Shown here piece after piece: positions 4,926 to 10,771 of a DNA stretch of 10,771 nt. The notes below the pieces were generated by a model. It was not told the DNA's origin. It saw only the letters and a list, made by a program, of their open reading frames with translations, and searched no databases. A program made the translations under genes and the position numbers. This DNA is from Anaerolineales bacterium. GTDB lineage: Bacteria > Chloroflexota > Anaerolineae > Anaerolineales > DRMV01. The stretch covers positions 1 to 10,771 of the forward strand of contig WGAK01000084.1 of the NCBI GenBank assembly GCA_015494815.1, read 5' to 3'. Position 1 is the stretch's first letter; every line of letters begins with the position of its first letter.

Positions 4926-6110
4926 ATGACCGCATCCTTGAAGACCGCGGCGACCTTCCCGTGGCCGGGCCCACCCGCGCAGGCGGCCGCGCGGCGGCCA
5001 CCCCCCGGCACCCGCGTGGCCGTGGGCATGAGCGGCGGCGTGGACAGTTCCGTGGCCGCGGCCTGGCTGGTGCGCCAGGGCTACGATGTGGTGGGCGTGA
5101 TGCTGCGCCTGTGGTCCGAGCCGGGCCGCGAGGCCGAAAATCGCTGCTGCACCTTAGAGGCCGAGGACCTGGCCCGCCATGTCGCGCGCATCCTGGGCAT
5201 CCCCTTCCATGTGGTGGATGTGCGGGCCCGCTTTCGGGCCACGGTGGTCGAGGATTTCTTCCGCGGTTATTTGCAGGGCCAGACGCCCAACCCTTGCCTG
5301 ACCTGCAATCGCCTCATCCGTTGGGGCGCCATGCTCGAATACGCCCAAGAGCAACTGGGCGCGGCGTATCTGGCCACGGGGCACTACGCGCGGCTGCGCG
5401 CCTGGCCTGCGGGGGTGGTCGGCCTGCGCCGGGGCGTGGATGCGGCCAAGGACCAGTCCTATGTGCTGGCCGTGCTCACCCAGGCCCAGTTGCAGCGCAC
5501 GCTGCTGCCCGTGGGCGAATGGACCAAAGCGCAGGTGCGGGACCTGGCGCGCGAGTGGGGCCTGCCCGTGGCCGCGCGGCCCGACAGCCAGGACTTGTGC
5601 TTTCTGGCCGGCGATGACTACCGGGCTTTCTTGCGGCGTCATAAACCCGAGGCTGCCCGGCCGGGGCCCATTTTCTCGGTGGAAGGTCGGCGTTTGGGGC
5701 AACACCAGGGCCTGGCGTTCTATACCATCGGCCAGCGGCGGGGGCTGGGTTTGTCCGGCGGGCCGTGGTATGTGGTGGCCAAGGACCCGGCCCGCAACGC
5801 GCTTATCGTGGGCCCGCGCACGGCCCTGGGGCGGCGGGAGTTTTGGGCCGGGCCGGTCAACTGGGTGTGGCGCCCTCTGGCGGAGCCCTTCCGGGGGCAG
5901 GTCAAGATTCGCTACCGGGCTCGGCTCGCGGCGGCTACGCTGTTCCCGCACGACGAGGGACGCACCTTGCGCATCGTCCTGGATGCGCCGCTACGGGACA
6001 TCACCCCCGGCCAGGCCGCGGTGGTGTATGTGGACGATTGGGTCATCGCGGCGGCGCCCATTGTGCGGGTGGCCACGCCGCATCCGGCGCCAGCGCCTCG
6101 GCGCGAATGA
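4926..6110 (+). CDS. mnmA: tRNA-specific 2-thiouridylase MnmA
   Basis: MnmA adenylates and thiolates uridine 34 of the Lys, Glu and Gln tRNAs, taking sulfur from a persulfide relay, to make the s2U of the wobble base. The gene encodes 394 residues. Visible: PP-loop ATP-binding motif MSGGVDSS at 35-42; NPCLTCNR at 122-129, where C127 matches the catalytic cysteine of E. coli MnmA (C102) and C124 occupies the place of its D99; TGHYAR at 151-156; KDQSYVL at 175-181; DSQDLCFL at 220-227, where C225 is the persulfide cysteine; and EGRRLGQHQGLAFYTIGQR in the central domain. A C-terminal beta-barrel follows. About 30 residues precede the PP-loop strand, rich in Pro and Ala and longer than usual, but AGGAG eight bases before the ATG supports this start. 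The 3' end overlaps the convergent membrane-protein gene by 68 bases. Confidence 0.97.
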   Translation: MTASLKTAATFPWPGPPAQAAARRPPPGTRVAVGMSGGVDSSVAAAWLVRQGYDVVGVMLRLWSEPGREAENRCCTLEAEDLARHVARILGIPFHVVDVRARFRATVVEDFFRGYLQGQTPNPCLTCNRLIRWGAMLEYAQEQLGAAYLATGHYARLRAWPAGVVGLRRGVDAAKDQSYVLAVLTQAQLQRTLLPVGEWTKAQVRDLAREWGLPVAARPDSQDLCFLAGDDYRAFLRRHKPEAARPGPIFSVEGRRLGQHQGLAFYTIGQRRGLGLSGGPWYVVAKDPARNALIVGPRTALGRREFWAGPVNWVWRPLAEPFRGQVKIRYRARLAAATLFPHDEGRTLRIVLDAPLRDITPGQAAVVYVDDWVIAAAPIVRVATPHPAPAPRRE

Positions 6111-7713
6111 ACAGCCAACGCTTTTCATCCAGCACTTGCACCCGCACGAAGCCGAACGCCGCGGGGTCTTCGGCAAAGGCTTCCCACGAGGCATCGCCCG
6201 AAAAGTAGGGGCGGTGGACGATGACCGCGTCGGCCTCGCGAGCGCGCAGGTAGTCCACGAACCCTTCGGCGGGCGCGTAGGGTACCTCGACGAAGCGCGG
6301 GTCGCTCAGGTAGTACAAGAGGAAGTAGTGGGCCACCCGGGCCGTGGCCGTGAGGCGAATTTCCTCCTTGTCGGCGCGCCAGGGCACGGCCTCGAGCAGG
6401 GCCACGGTGGCCCGGTTGTACAACGGCGGGGGCTGGCGGCGCGGGCGAAAGAAGCCGGCGATGGTGGGCGTGGTGAGCAGCATAAGCCCGGCCAACATGC
6501 CGGCCTGCCACCATGCCAGCCGTAAGGGCCGCCGGGGTGCCAACAGGGTCACTACAGGCAGGTAGAGCCAAAAAGCCACCATTTGCAAGTAATGGCTTTC
6601 GCGGCTGTAGATGAGCCACAGGTCGGCCAGCAACGGGGCCATGACCAGCAGCCATAGCACGGCGGTATGGTTTTGTCGCCAGGCCCGCAAGCGGGCGGCC
6701 AGCACCGGCCGATGGCGTAGCAGCAGGAAAAGCCCACGGCCGAGCCCCAGCGCGGTCGCCAGCAGCGCGGCCCACAGGGCCCGCGGGGGCCAGGCGGTGC
6801 GCAGCAGCACGCGGCCCAGTTTGGCCGTGTAGAGCAGGTTGCAACCCACATGCCGCGCGAACGCGGCGGGGTTGGCCCGCAAGGCCGCGCCCAGCGACGC
6901 CGCGGCGCCGAAATCCAGGCGCACTTCGTCTTCCCAATGCTGGCCGCGAGGCGGCAGGTGCAGGCACGTGGCCCGGTTGTAGGCGTAATGCTGCCCAAAG
7001 GCGTACATCACCCGCGCCGGGTCGAAGGCCACGCCCCACAGCGCCCATAGTGCGAAGGCCAGGGCCGGCCAGGCCCACAGGGCCGGGCGGCGTACCGGCG
7101 CGGCGTCTCGGGTCCGTATCATCAGGAACAGCGCCAGGGCCAGGGTCAGCACCCCGGCCAGGAAGAATTCGGGCCGGGCCGCGGCCACCATCCCCATGAG
7201 CCCCCAGGCCAGCACCCAGGCCCGCCGCGCGGCGGTGCGTTGCCGCATGGCCGTCCCCCACAAGACCGCCAGCAGCACCAGGGCGAAGGTCGCCACCCGC
7301 GTGCGGTTGAGCCACGCGGCCTCACTGGTCAGGAAGAACCACGCGGCTAAGGTGGCGGTCAGCGGCCCCACCCCTTGTTGGCGCAAGAGCCCCCAGAGGG
7401 CCAGGGTCAGCAGCACGCCCAATATCTGCCAGTTGCGGTCGAACAGCGTGACCGGCGTGGTGCCGGGCAGGGCCGCCAGCGCGCGATACCACACCAGATA
7501 GAGGGGCGACCATTCGGGCTCCAGCGTGGGGATGTCAACGAAGGTCAGCGTGCGGCCGCGGCCCTGATATTCGGCCTCGTCGAAAGTCTGCAAATCCAAC
7601 CAGCGGGGCAGCGGCGCCGCAAATTTGACCGCGGTCAGCAGCAGGGCCACGGCCAGCAACAGGCTCACCCCGCGCGTCGTGGGTCGCGTGTCGGCCGGAG
7701 GCTGCACGCCCAT
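6043..7713 (-). CDS. Polytopic membrane protein, probable GT-C glycosyltransferase (GT39/ArnT-like)
   Basis: The gene encodes 556 residues with roughly ten to twelve hydrophobic segments between 15 and 420 (for example 15-30, 97-112, 140-155, 184-200, 211-229, 312-332, 350-368, 379-392, 400-420). A soluble C-terminal region follows (about 425-556). After the first segment comes a loop with FDEAEYQ (D45, E46) and EPEWSPLYLVW (65-75). An acidic pair at this place is typical of polyprenyl-phosphate-sugar-dependent GT-C enzymes, whose catalytic acid lies in the first extracytoplasmic loop. YSRESHYLQ at 369-377 is another candidate conserved loop. It would transfer a lipid-linked sugar outside the membrane; donor and acceptor are unknown, and the assignment rests on architecture. 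AGGAG at 7723-7727 lies within the end of the upstream methyltransferase gene and six bases separate the two genes, so they are cotranscribed. Confidence 0.75.
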   Translation of the reverse strand: MGVQPPADTRPTTRGVSLLLAVALLLTAVKFAAPLPRWLDLQTFDEAEYQGRGRTLTFVDIPTLEPEWSPLYLVWYRALAALPGTTPVTLFDRNWQILGVLLTLALWGLLRQQGVGPLTATLAAWFFLTSEAAWLNRTRVATFALVLLAVLWGTAMRQRTAARRAWVLAWGLMGMVAAARPEFFLAGVLTLALALFLMIRTRDAAPVRRPALWAWPALAFALWALWGVAFDPARVMYAFGQHYAYNRATCLHLPPRGQHWEDEVRLDFGAAASLGAALRANPAAFARHVGCNLLYTAKLGRVLLRTAWPPRALWAALLATALGLGRGLFLLLRHRPVLAARLRAWRQNHTAVLWLLVMAPLLADLWLIYSRESHYLQMVAFWLYLPVVTLLAPRRPLRLAWWQAGMLAGLMLLTTPTIAGFFRPRRQPPPLYNRATVALLEAVPWRADKEEIRLTATARVAHYFLLYYLSDPRFVEVPYAPAEGFVDYLRAREADAVIVHRPYFSGDASWEAFAEDPAAFGFVRVQVLDEKRWLFIRAEALAPDAAWPPAQWAPPR

Positions 7714-7719
7714 ACGGCG

Positions 7720-8910
7720 TCACTCCTGCACCCGCACCAAAAGGCCCTTGAGATAGCGGGCTTCGGGGTAGGCCAGGGGGATGGGATGGTCTGGGCCCTG
7801 GCTCAGGTCGGCCACGATGTGGGCCGTGCGACCGGCATCCAGGGCCGCGTCGGCTACGATTTTCTGGAACAGGTCCCGGGGCAGCGCGCCCGAGCACGAA
7901 AAGGTGAACAGCAATCCGCCGGGACGCAGCAGCAAGAACGCCAGCCGGTTGATGTCCTTGTAGCCGCGGGCGGCCTTGGGCACCTGCGCGGCCCGGCTGG
8001 CGAATTTGGGCGGGTCGAGCACGATGAGGTCAAAGGCGCGTTGCTGCTGCACCCAGGCGCGCAGCACCTCGAACGCGTTGCCCACCTGCGCGTGAAAGCG
8101 CGCCTGGGGCAGGCCGTTGGCCGCGATGTGCGTCGCGGCCCGTTCCAGCGCGGCGGCTGACGCGTCCACGGCCCAGACCTCGGCCGCGCCTCCGGCCAGC
8201 GCGTGCACGCTGAACCCGCCCGTGTAGGCGAACACATCCAGCACGTGCCGGTCGCGGGCCCAGGCCCGCACCAGGGCCCGGTTGGGCCGCTGGTCCAGGT
8301 AAAAGCCGGTCTTGTGGCCGTGGTACACATCCACGGTGAAGGTCAGGCCCGCTTCGTGGATGGTCACCGCCCTGGGCGGGGGCGGTGTGTCGGCCAGGGG
8401 GCCGCGACGGGGCGGCAGGCCTTCCAGGGCCCGGGCTTCGCCCTCGGAGCGTTCGTAGAGGTGTCGGACGGGTATCAGGTCGCGCAGGGCCTGCACGATG
8501 GCCGCTCGCCAAAATTCCGCCCCCGCGCTGAGGAACTGCACCACGACGGTGTCCGCGTAGCGGTCCACGATAAGCCCCGGCAGGCCGTCGGCTTCGGCGA
8601 AGACCAACCGTTGGCCCGTGTCGGCGGGGGGCAGCACGGCCTGCCGCAAGGCCAGGGCCTGCTGCAGGCGCTCGCGAAACCACGCCGGGCCGATGACCGC
8701 GTCGTCCCGAAAGGTCCACACCCGGGCTCGAATCTGGGATTGGGGGCTATAGGCGGCCTGGGCCAGAAAGCGGCCCCGGGCATCCACCACGGTGACGGTT
8801 TCGCCGGGGCCGGGGCGCCCCTGCACCCGGGCCACCGCGCCCGAAAACACCCACGGATGGCGACGCCGCAGGGCTTTGTCGCGCCCGGGCTTGAGCACCA
8901 CGGTGGCCAT
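7720..8910 (-). CDS. rlmI: RlmI-like class I SAM-dependent rRNA (cytosine-C5) methyltransferase
   Basis: The gene encodes 396 residues, the same length as E. coli RlmI, which makes m5C1962 in 23S rRNA. An N-terminal PUA-like RNA-binding domain (about 2-75) includes HPWVFSGAV at 18-26. The central region (about 80-215) includes GLIVDRYAD at 112-120 and GFYLDQRPNR at 202-211. The Rossmann methyltransferase domain follows: SAM motif DVFAYTGGFS at 225-234, acidic D249 in AVDAS, LDPPKFA at 298-304, and FTFSCSG at 335-341, where C339 is the likely catalytic cysteine. The exact target base in this organism is inferred from the family. It starts 27 bases after the oxoamine synthase stop; the ribosome site is modest (AAGGGG close to the ATG). 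It is the middle gene of a three-gene operon. Confidence 0.92.
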   Translation of the reverse strand: MATVVLKPGRDKALRRRHPWVFSGAVARVQGRPGPGETVTVVDARGRFLAQAAYSPQSQIRARVWTFRDDAVIGPAWFRERLQQALALRQAVLPPADTGQRLVFAEADGLPGLIVDRYADTVVVQFLSAGAEFWRAAIVQALRDLIPVRHLYERSEGEARALEGLPPRRGPLADTPPPPRAVTIHEAGLTFTVDVYHGHKTGFYLDQRPNRALVRAWARDRHVLDVFAYTGGFSVHALAGGAAEVWAVDASAAALERAATHIAANGLPQARFHAQVGNAFEVLRAWVQQQRAFDLIVLDPPKFASRAAQVPKAARGYKDINRLAFLLLRPGGLLFTFSCSGALPRDLFQKIVADAALDAGRTAHIVADLSQGPDHPIPLAYPEARYLKGLLVRVQE

Positions 8911-8937
8911 GCGCCCCTTCCACGGCCGGGGAGGGTT

Positions 8938-10158
8938 TCAGGCGTTCAAGGGCAGGCCGACGACTTTGGCGGCCTCAACGAACACATCCATTGCCCGCTC
9001 GATGTCCTCGGGCTCATGCCCCGCGGTTACCGTGGCGCGCAGACGGGCCAGGCCCACGGGCACCGCGGGCGAAATCACGGGCAGCACAAAGATGCCGCGC
9101 TTGTGCGATTCGCGCGTCATCTTGAACGCGGTTTCGTCGTCGTGGCACAGCACCGGCACGATGGCCGTTTGGGTGTAGAGGGTGTCGAAGCCCCGGGCTT
9201 GCAGGCCCGAGATGAACTGCTGGGTGTTGGCCCGCAGTTTTTCCACCCGCCAGGGCTCGTCCATGATGACCCGAAAGGCCTCGGCCGCGGCCGCGGCCTG
9301 GGCCGGCGGCAGCGCGGCGGAGAAGATGTACGAGCGGGTCGCGTGGCGCAGGTAGTTGATGAGGTCCCGGCTACCGGCCACATACCCGCCCACCGAGGGG
9401 ATGGTCTTGCTCAGGGTGCCCATCTTGATGTCAATGACATCGTGCAGGCCAAAGTGCTCCTCGATGCCGCGGCCGGTTTTGCCCAGCACGCCCACCGAGT
9501 GGGCTTCGTCAATCATCAGCCAGGCCCCGTAACGCTGGGCCAACTCGGCCAGCCGGGGCAGGTCAATGATGTCGCCGTCCATGCTGAAGACCGCGTCGGC
9601 CACAATGAGTTTGGTGGCCTCGCGGGGGACCGCTTGCAGGCGCTTCTCCAGTGCGTCCATGTCGTTGTGGCGAAAGCGCATGAACTTGGCGCCCGACATC
9701 AACGCGCCATCCACGATGCTGGCGTGGTTGAGTTTGTCGGAGAACACATAATCGCCCCGGCCGACCAGCGCGGCAATCACGCTGAGGTTGGTCACATAGC
9801 CCGAGGAAAACACGATCGCGGCTTCGGCGCCTTTGAACGCGGCAATAGTCTCTTCCAATTCCTGATGCACGGGCAGCGAACCGGCCAGGGTGCGCACGCC
9901 GTGGGTGCCGGTGCCATACTTGTCAATGGCGGCCTTGGCCGCAGCGTTGATGCGCGGGTGGCCGATGAGGCCCAGGTAACTGTAGGACGCGAACATGAGC
10001 ATTTCGCGGCCGTTGACCAGCACCCGCGCGCCACCTTTGAGTTCCTGCACCGGGATGTTGTAGTAATACAGGTCTTGGGCCGTCAGTTGTTCATAACGTT
10101 CGCGCATGGCGCGAATGCGTTGGGCAATGCGATCGTGTGGGGAGTGCTGTTGAGCCAT
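8938..10158 (-). CDS. Alpha-oxoamine synthase family PLP enzyme (glycine C-acetyltransferase / AONS-like)
   Basis: The gene encodes 406 residues of a fold-type I PLP enzyme that condenses an amino acid with an acyl-CoA, with loss of CO2 in most members. Family blocks: FASYSYLGLIGHPRI at 56-70, YGTGTHGVRTLAGS at 81-94, HQELE at 98-102, NHASIVDGA at 144-152 with H145, VADAVFSMDGD at 186-196, MIDEAHSVGVLG at 215-226 with D217 and H220, and GTLSKTIPSVGGY at 247-259 with PLP lysine K251. Length fits KBL (threonine breakdown), BioF (biotin) and serine palmitoyltransferase equally. No tdh or bio gene is nearby, so the substrate is open. GGAGG (10165-10169) lies six bases before the ATG; an upstream ATG at 10209 overlaps the promoter -10 and is rejected. 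First gene of the operon. Confidence 0.9.
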   Translation of the reverse strand: MAQQHSPHDRIAQRIRAMRERYEQLTAQDLYYYNIPVQELKGGARVLVNGREMLMFASYSYLGLIGHPRINAAAKAAIDKYGTGTHGVRTLAGSLPVHQELEETIAAFKGAEAAIVFSSGYVTNLSVIAALVGRGDYVFSDKLNHASIVDGALMSGAKFMRFRHNDMDALEKRLQAVPREATKLIVADAVFSMDGDIIDLPRLAELAQRYGAWLMIDEAHSVGVLGKTGRGIEEHFGLHDVIDIKMGTLSKTIPSVGGYVAGSRDLINYLRHATRSYIFSAALPPAQAAAAAEAFRVIMDEPWRVEKLRANTQQFISGLQARGFDTLYTQTAIVPVLCHDDETAFKMTRESHKRGIFVLPVISPAVPVGLARLRATVTAGHEPEDIERAMDVFVEAAKVVGLPLNA

Positions 10159-10164
10159 CGAAAC

Positions 10165-10169
10165 CCTCC
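10165..10169 (-). promoter_or_regulatory. Shine-Dalgarno of the oxoamine synthase gene
   Basis: GGAGG is six bases from the ATG at 10158. It rules in the MAQQHSP start over the in-frame ATG at 10209. Confidence 0.8.
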
Positions 10170-10208
10170 ACAGGCCGGGCCGAGCGAGCAAGCGGTAGTG
10201 TTGTTTCA

Positions 10209-10237
10209 AGTTTAGCCCAGAGCCTGCGGCCTGTCAA
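10209..10237 (-). promoter_or_regulatory. Sigma70-type promoter of the oxoamine synthase operon
   Basis: The minus strand has a perfect -35 TTGACA (10232-10237), a spacer of exactly 17 bases, and -10 TAAACT (10209-10214, 4 of 6). The start point falls near 10202, giving a leader of about 44 bases. This is the best-matched promoter in the window and should drive all three downstream minus-strand genes. Confidence 0.75.
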
Positions 10238-10275
10238 ACCGCGCGACCGCCGCGGCGCGCGCAAAGGTGACCAAA

Positions 10276-10297
10276 GGGCCTGCCGCGCGTGAGGCCC
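10276..10297 (-). terminator. Weak hairpin after the CAP-domain gene
   Basis: On the minus strand GGGCC (10293-10297) pairs with GGCCC (10276-10280) across a 12-base loop and is followed by TTT. It lies between the CAP gene stop and the next promoter, where a terminator is expected, but the stem is short and the T-run brief. The rest of the 164-base gap is GC-rich with no further gene seen. Confidence 0.25.
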
Positions 10298-10322
10298 AAG
10301 CCTGCGTCGGGCCCGTGTCGGC

Positions 10323-10769
10323 TCACGGCGGGCTGGCGCCGACGAACACCACATAGCAGCGTCCATCAACGCAGCAGAAGGCCACCGCGCCGTCTACGAT
10401 GTCCGTGTTGAGCATGTTCTGCAAATGCCCGCTGCTGTTCTGCCACAGGATGACGATTTGCGTGCTGGGCGGGCTGTCGCCGACATTCTCCACCACGGTG
10501 CGAAAGATGTAGCCGTGCTTGACCACCCGGCTGTCCGCGTACTGGCCGTTGCAGTCCTGGTGGGTTACCTGCCCGGTGGCGGCCATGTGGCGCGCCTGCT
10601 CCAGCGCGGCCCGATAGAGCGCGTTGTTCCAGCGCAAGGGGGGCAGGCCGTTCTCCTGGCGCAGTTGGTTGAGGCTGTCGAAGGCCGCACGGCCCAGATC
10701 CGAACGCTCGGTGCAGTCGCTGGCGGTGCCGCAGATTGGCGGCCGGGTGGGCGTAGGCCAAGGCGTGGG
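10323..10769 (-). CDS. CAP-domain (SCP-like) protein, N-terminus cut by window edge
   Basis: The visible 148 residues continue past the right edge. The fragment begins with a Pro/Thr linker (PTPWPTPTRPP), typical of exported bacterial proteins with a signal peptide or lipobox further upstream. A CAP domain follows (about 25-146): LNQLRQENGLPPLRWN at 33-48, QARHMA at 58-63, H70 in VTHQD, E94 in VVENVG, and W109 then SSGHLQNMLN at 112-121 with H115. H70, E94 and H115 match the conserved cavity residues of the family. Six cysteines (C13, C19, C73, C132, C133, C138) suggest disulfides outside the membrane. Bacterial CAP proteins have no single known activity; proposed roles include lipid or cell-wall ligand binding. 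No ATG is needed within the window, since the frame is open to the edge; a TTG near 10637 would cut the domain. Confidence 0.88.
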   Translation of the reverse strand, partial: PTPWPTPTRPPICGTASDCTERSDLGRAAFDSLNQLRQENGLPPLRWNNALYRAALEQARHMAATGQVTHQDCNGQYADSRVVKHGYIFRTVVENVGDSPPSTQIVILWQNSSGHLQNMLNTDIVDGAVAFCCVDGRCYVVFVGASPP

Positions 10770-10771
10770 CG

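Noticed and set aside
6125..7315. A 396-codon minus-strand frame inside the membrane-protein gene
   Set aside because: It is an out-of-frame reading of the same gene. The longer frame has membrane segments and a ribosome site; this one has neither.
10159..10209. Upstream start for the oxoamine synthase at 10209
   Set aside because: That ATG overlaps the -10 element upstream of the expected transcript start and lacks a ribosome site; the ATG at 10158 has GGAGG at ideal spacing.
8203..10215. A 670-codon plus-strand open frame opposite rlmI and the oxoamine synthase gene
   Set aside because: It lies antisense to two clearly conserved enzymes, is rich in Gly, His, Arg and Gln in the manner of GC-rich shadow frames, and shows no motif.
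1..10771. Search for tRNA or rRNA genes, CRISPR arrays, insertion sequences, toxin-antitoxin or defence genes
   Set aside because: No such pattern was seen by eye: no regular spaced repeats, no terminal inverted repeats with a transposase, and nearly all of the sequence is taken by recognised genes.

Overview
The window is GC-rich (clearly above 60 percent by eye, not computed) and densely packed with ordinary bacterial genes. The best guess for the source is a member of the Chloroflexota, in or near the Anaerolineae. Three things suggest this: a lipoprotein and a CAP-domain protein with low-complexity Pro/Thr/Ala linkers, an archaeal-type cofactor-independent phosphoglycerate mutase in a bacterial background, and a long-type transaldolase. 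This is inference from gene style; no marker gene settles it. Good Shine-Dalgarno sequences and sigma70-like promoter elements show it is bacterial.

Layout, left to right. (1) Positions 1-2753 hold a minus-strand cluster read right to left: phosphoglycerate mutase apgM, a PEBP/YbhB-type lipoprotein, and transaldolase tal, which runs off the left edge. apgM and tal are central carbon enzymes (lower glycolysis and pentose phosphate pathway). (2) Positions 2768-3992 hold a stand-alone minus-strand gene for a MalK/UgpC/MsmK-type sugar-importer ATPase, with its own promoter and a clear intrinsic terminator. (3) A compact divergent promoter region (3962-3992) also drives a plus-strand SDR oxidoreductase gene (4024-4728). 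(4) A 197-base gap (4729-4925) carries a short tandem repeat, a strong 13-bp palindrome, a candidate promoter and a small leader hairpin. It precedes mnmA, the tRNA 2-thiouridine synthase (4926-6110, plus). (5) A minus-strand operon with a near-consensus promoter at 10209-10237 reads an alpha-oxoamine synthase (KBL/BioF-like), an RlmI-like rRNA methyltransferase, and a polytopic GT-C-like membrane protein. The tail of the last gene overlaps mnmA by 68 bases, tail to tail. (6) The right edge holds the C-terminal part of a CAP-domain (SCP-like) exported protein.

I see no mobile element, CRISPR array, tRNA, rRNA or defence system, and no strong sign of a new multi-gene system. The points most worth a second look are regulatory and contextual: back-to-back promoters in which each -10 sits where the other promoter's -35 should be, an intrinsic terminator 15 bases before the apgM start, an orphan sugar-import ATPase, a PEBP lipoprotein between two sugar-metabolism enzymes, and the unresolved substrate of the oxoamine synthase.
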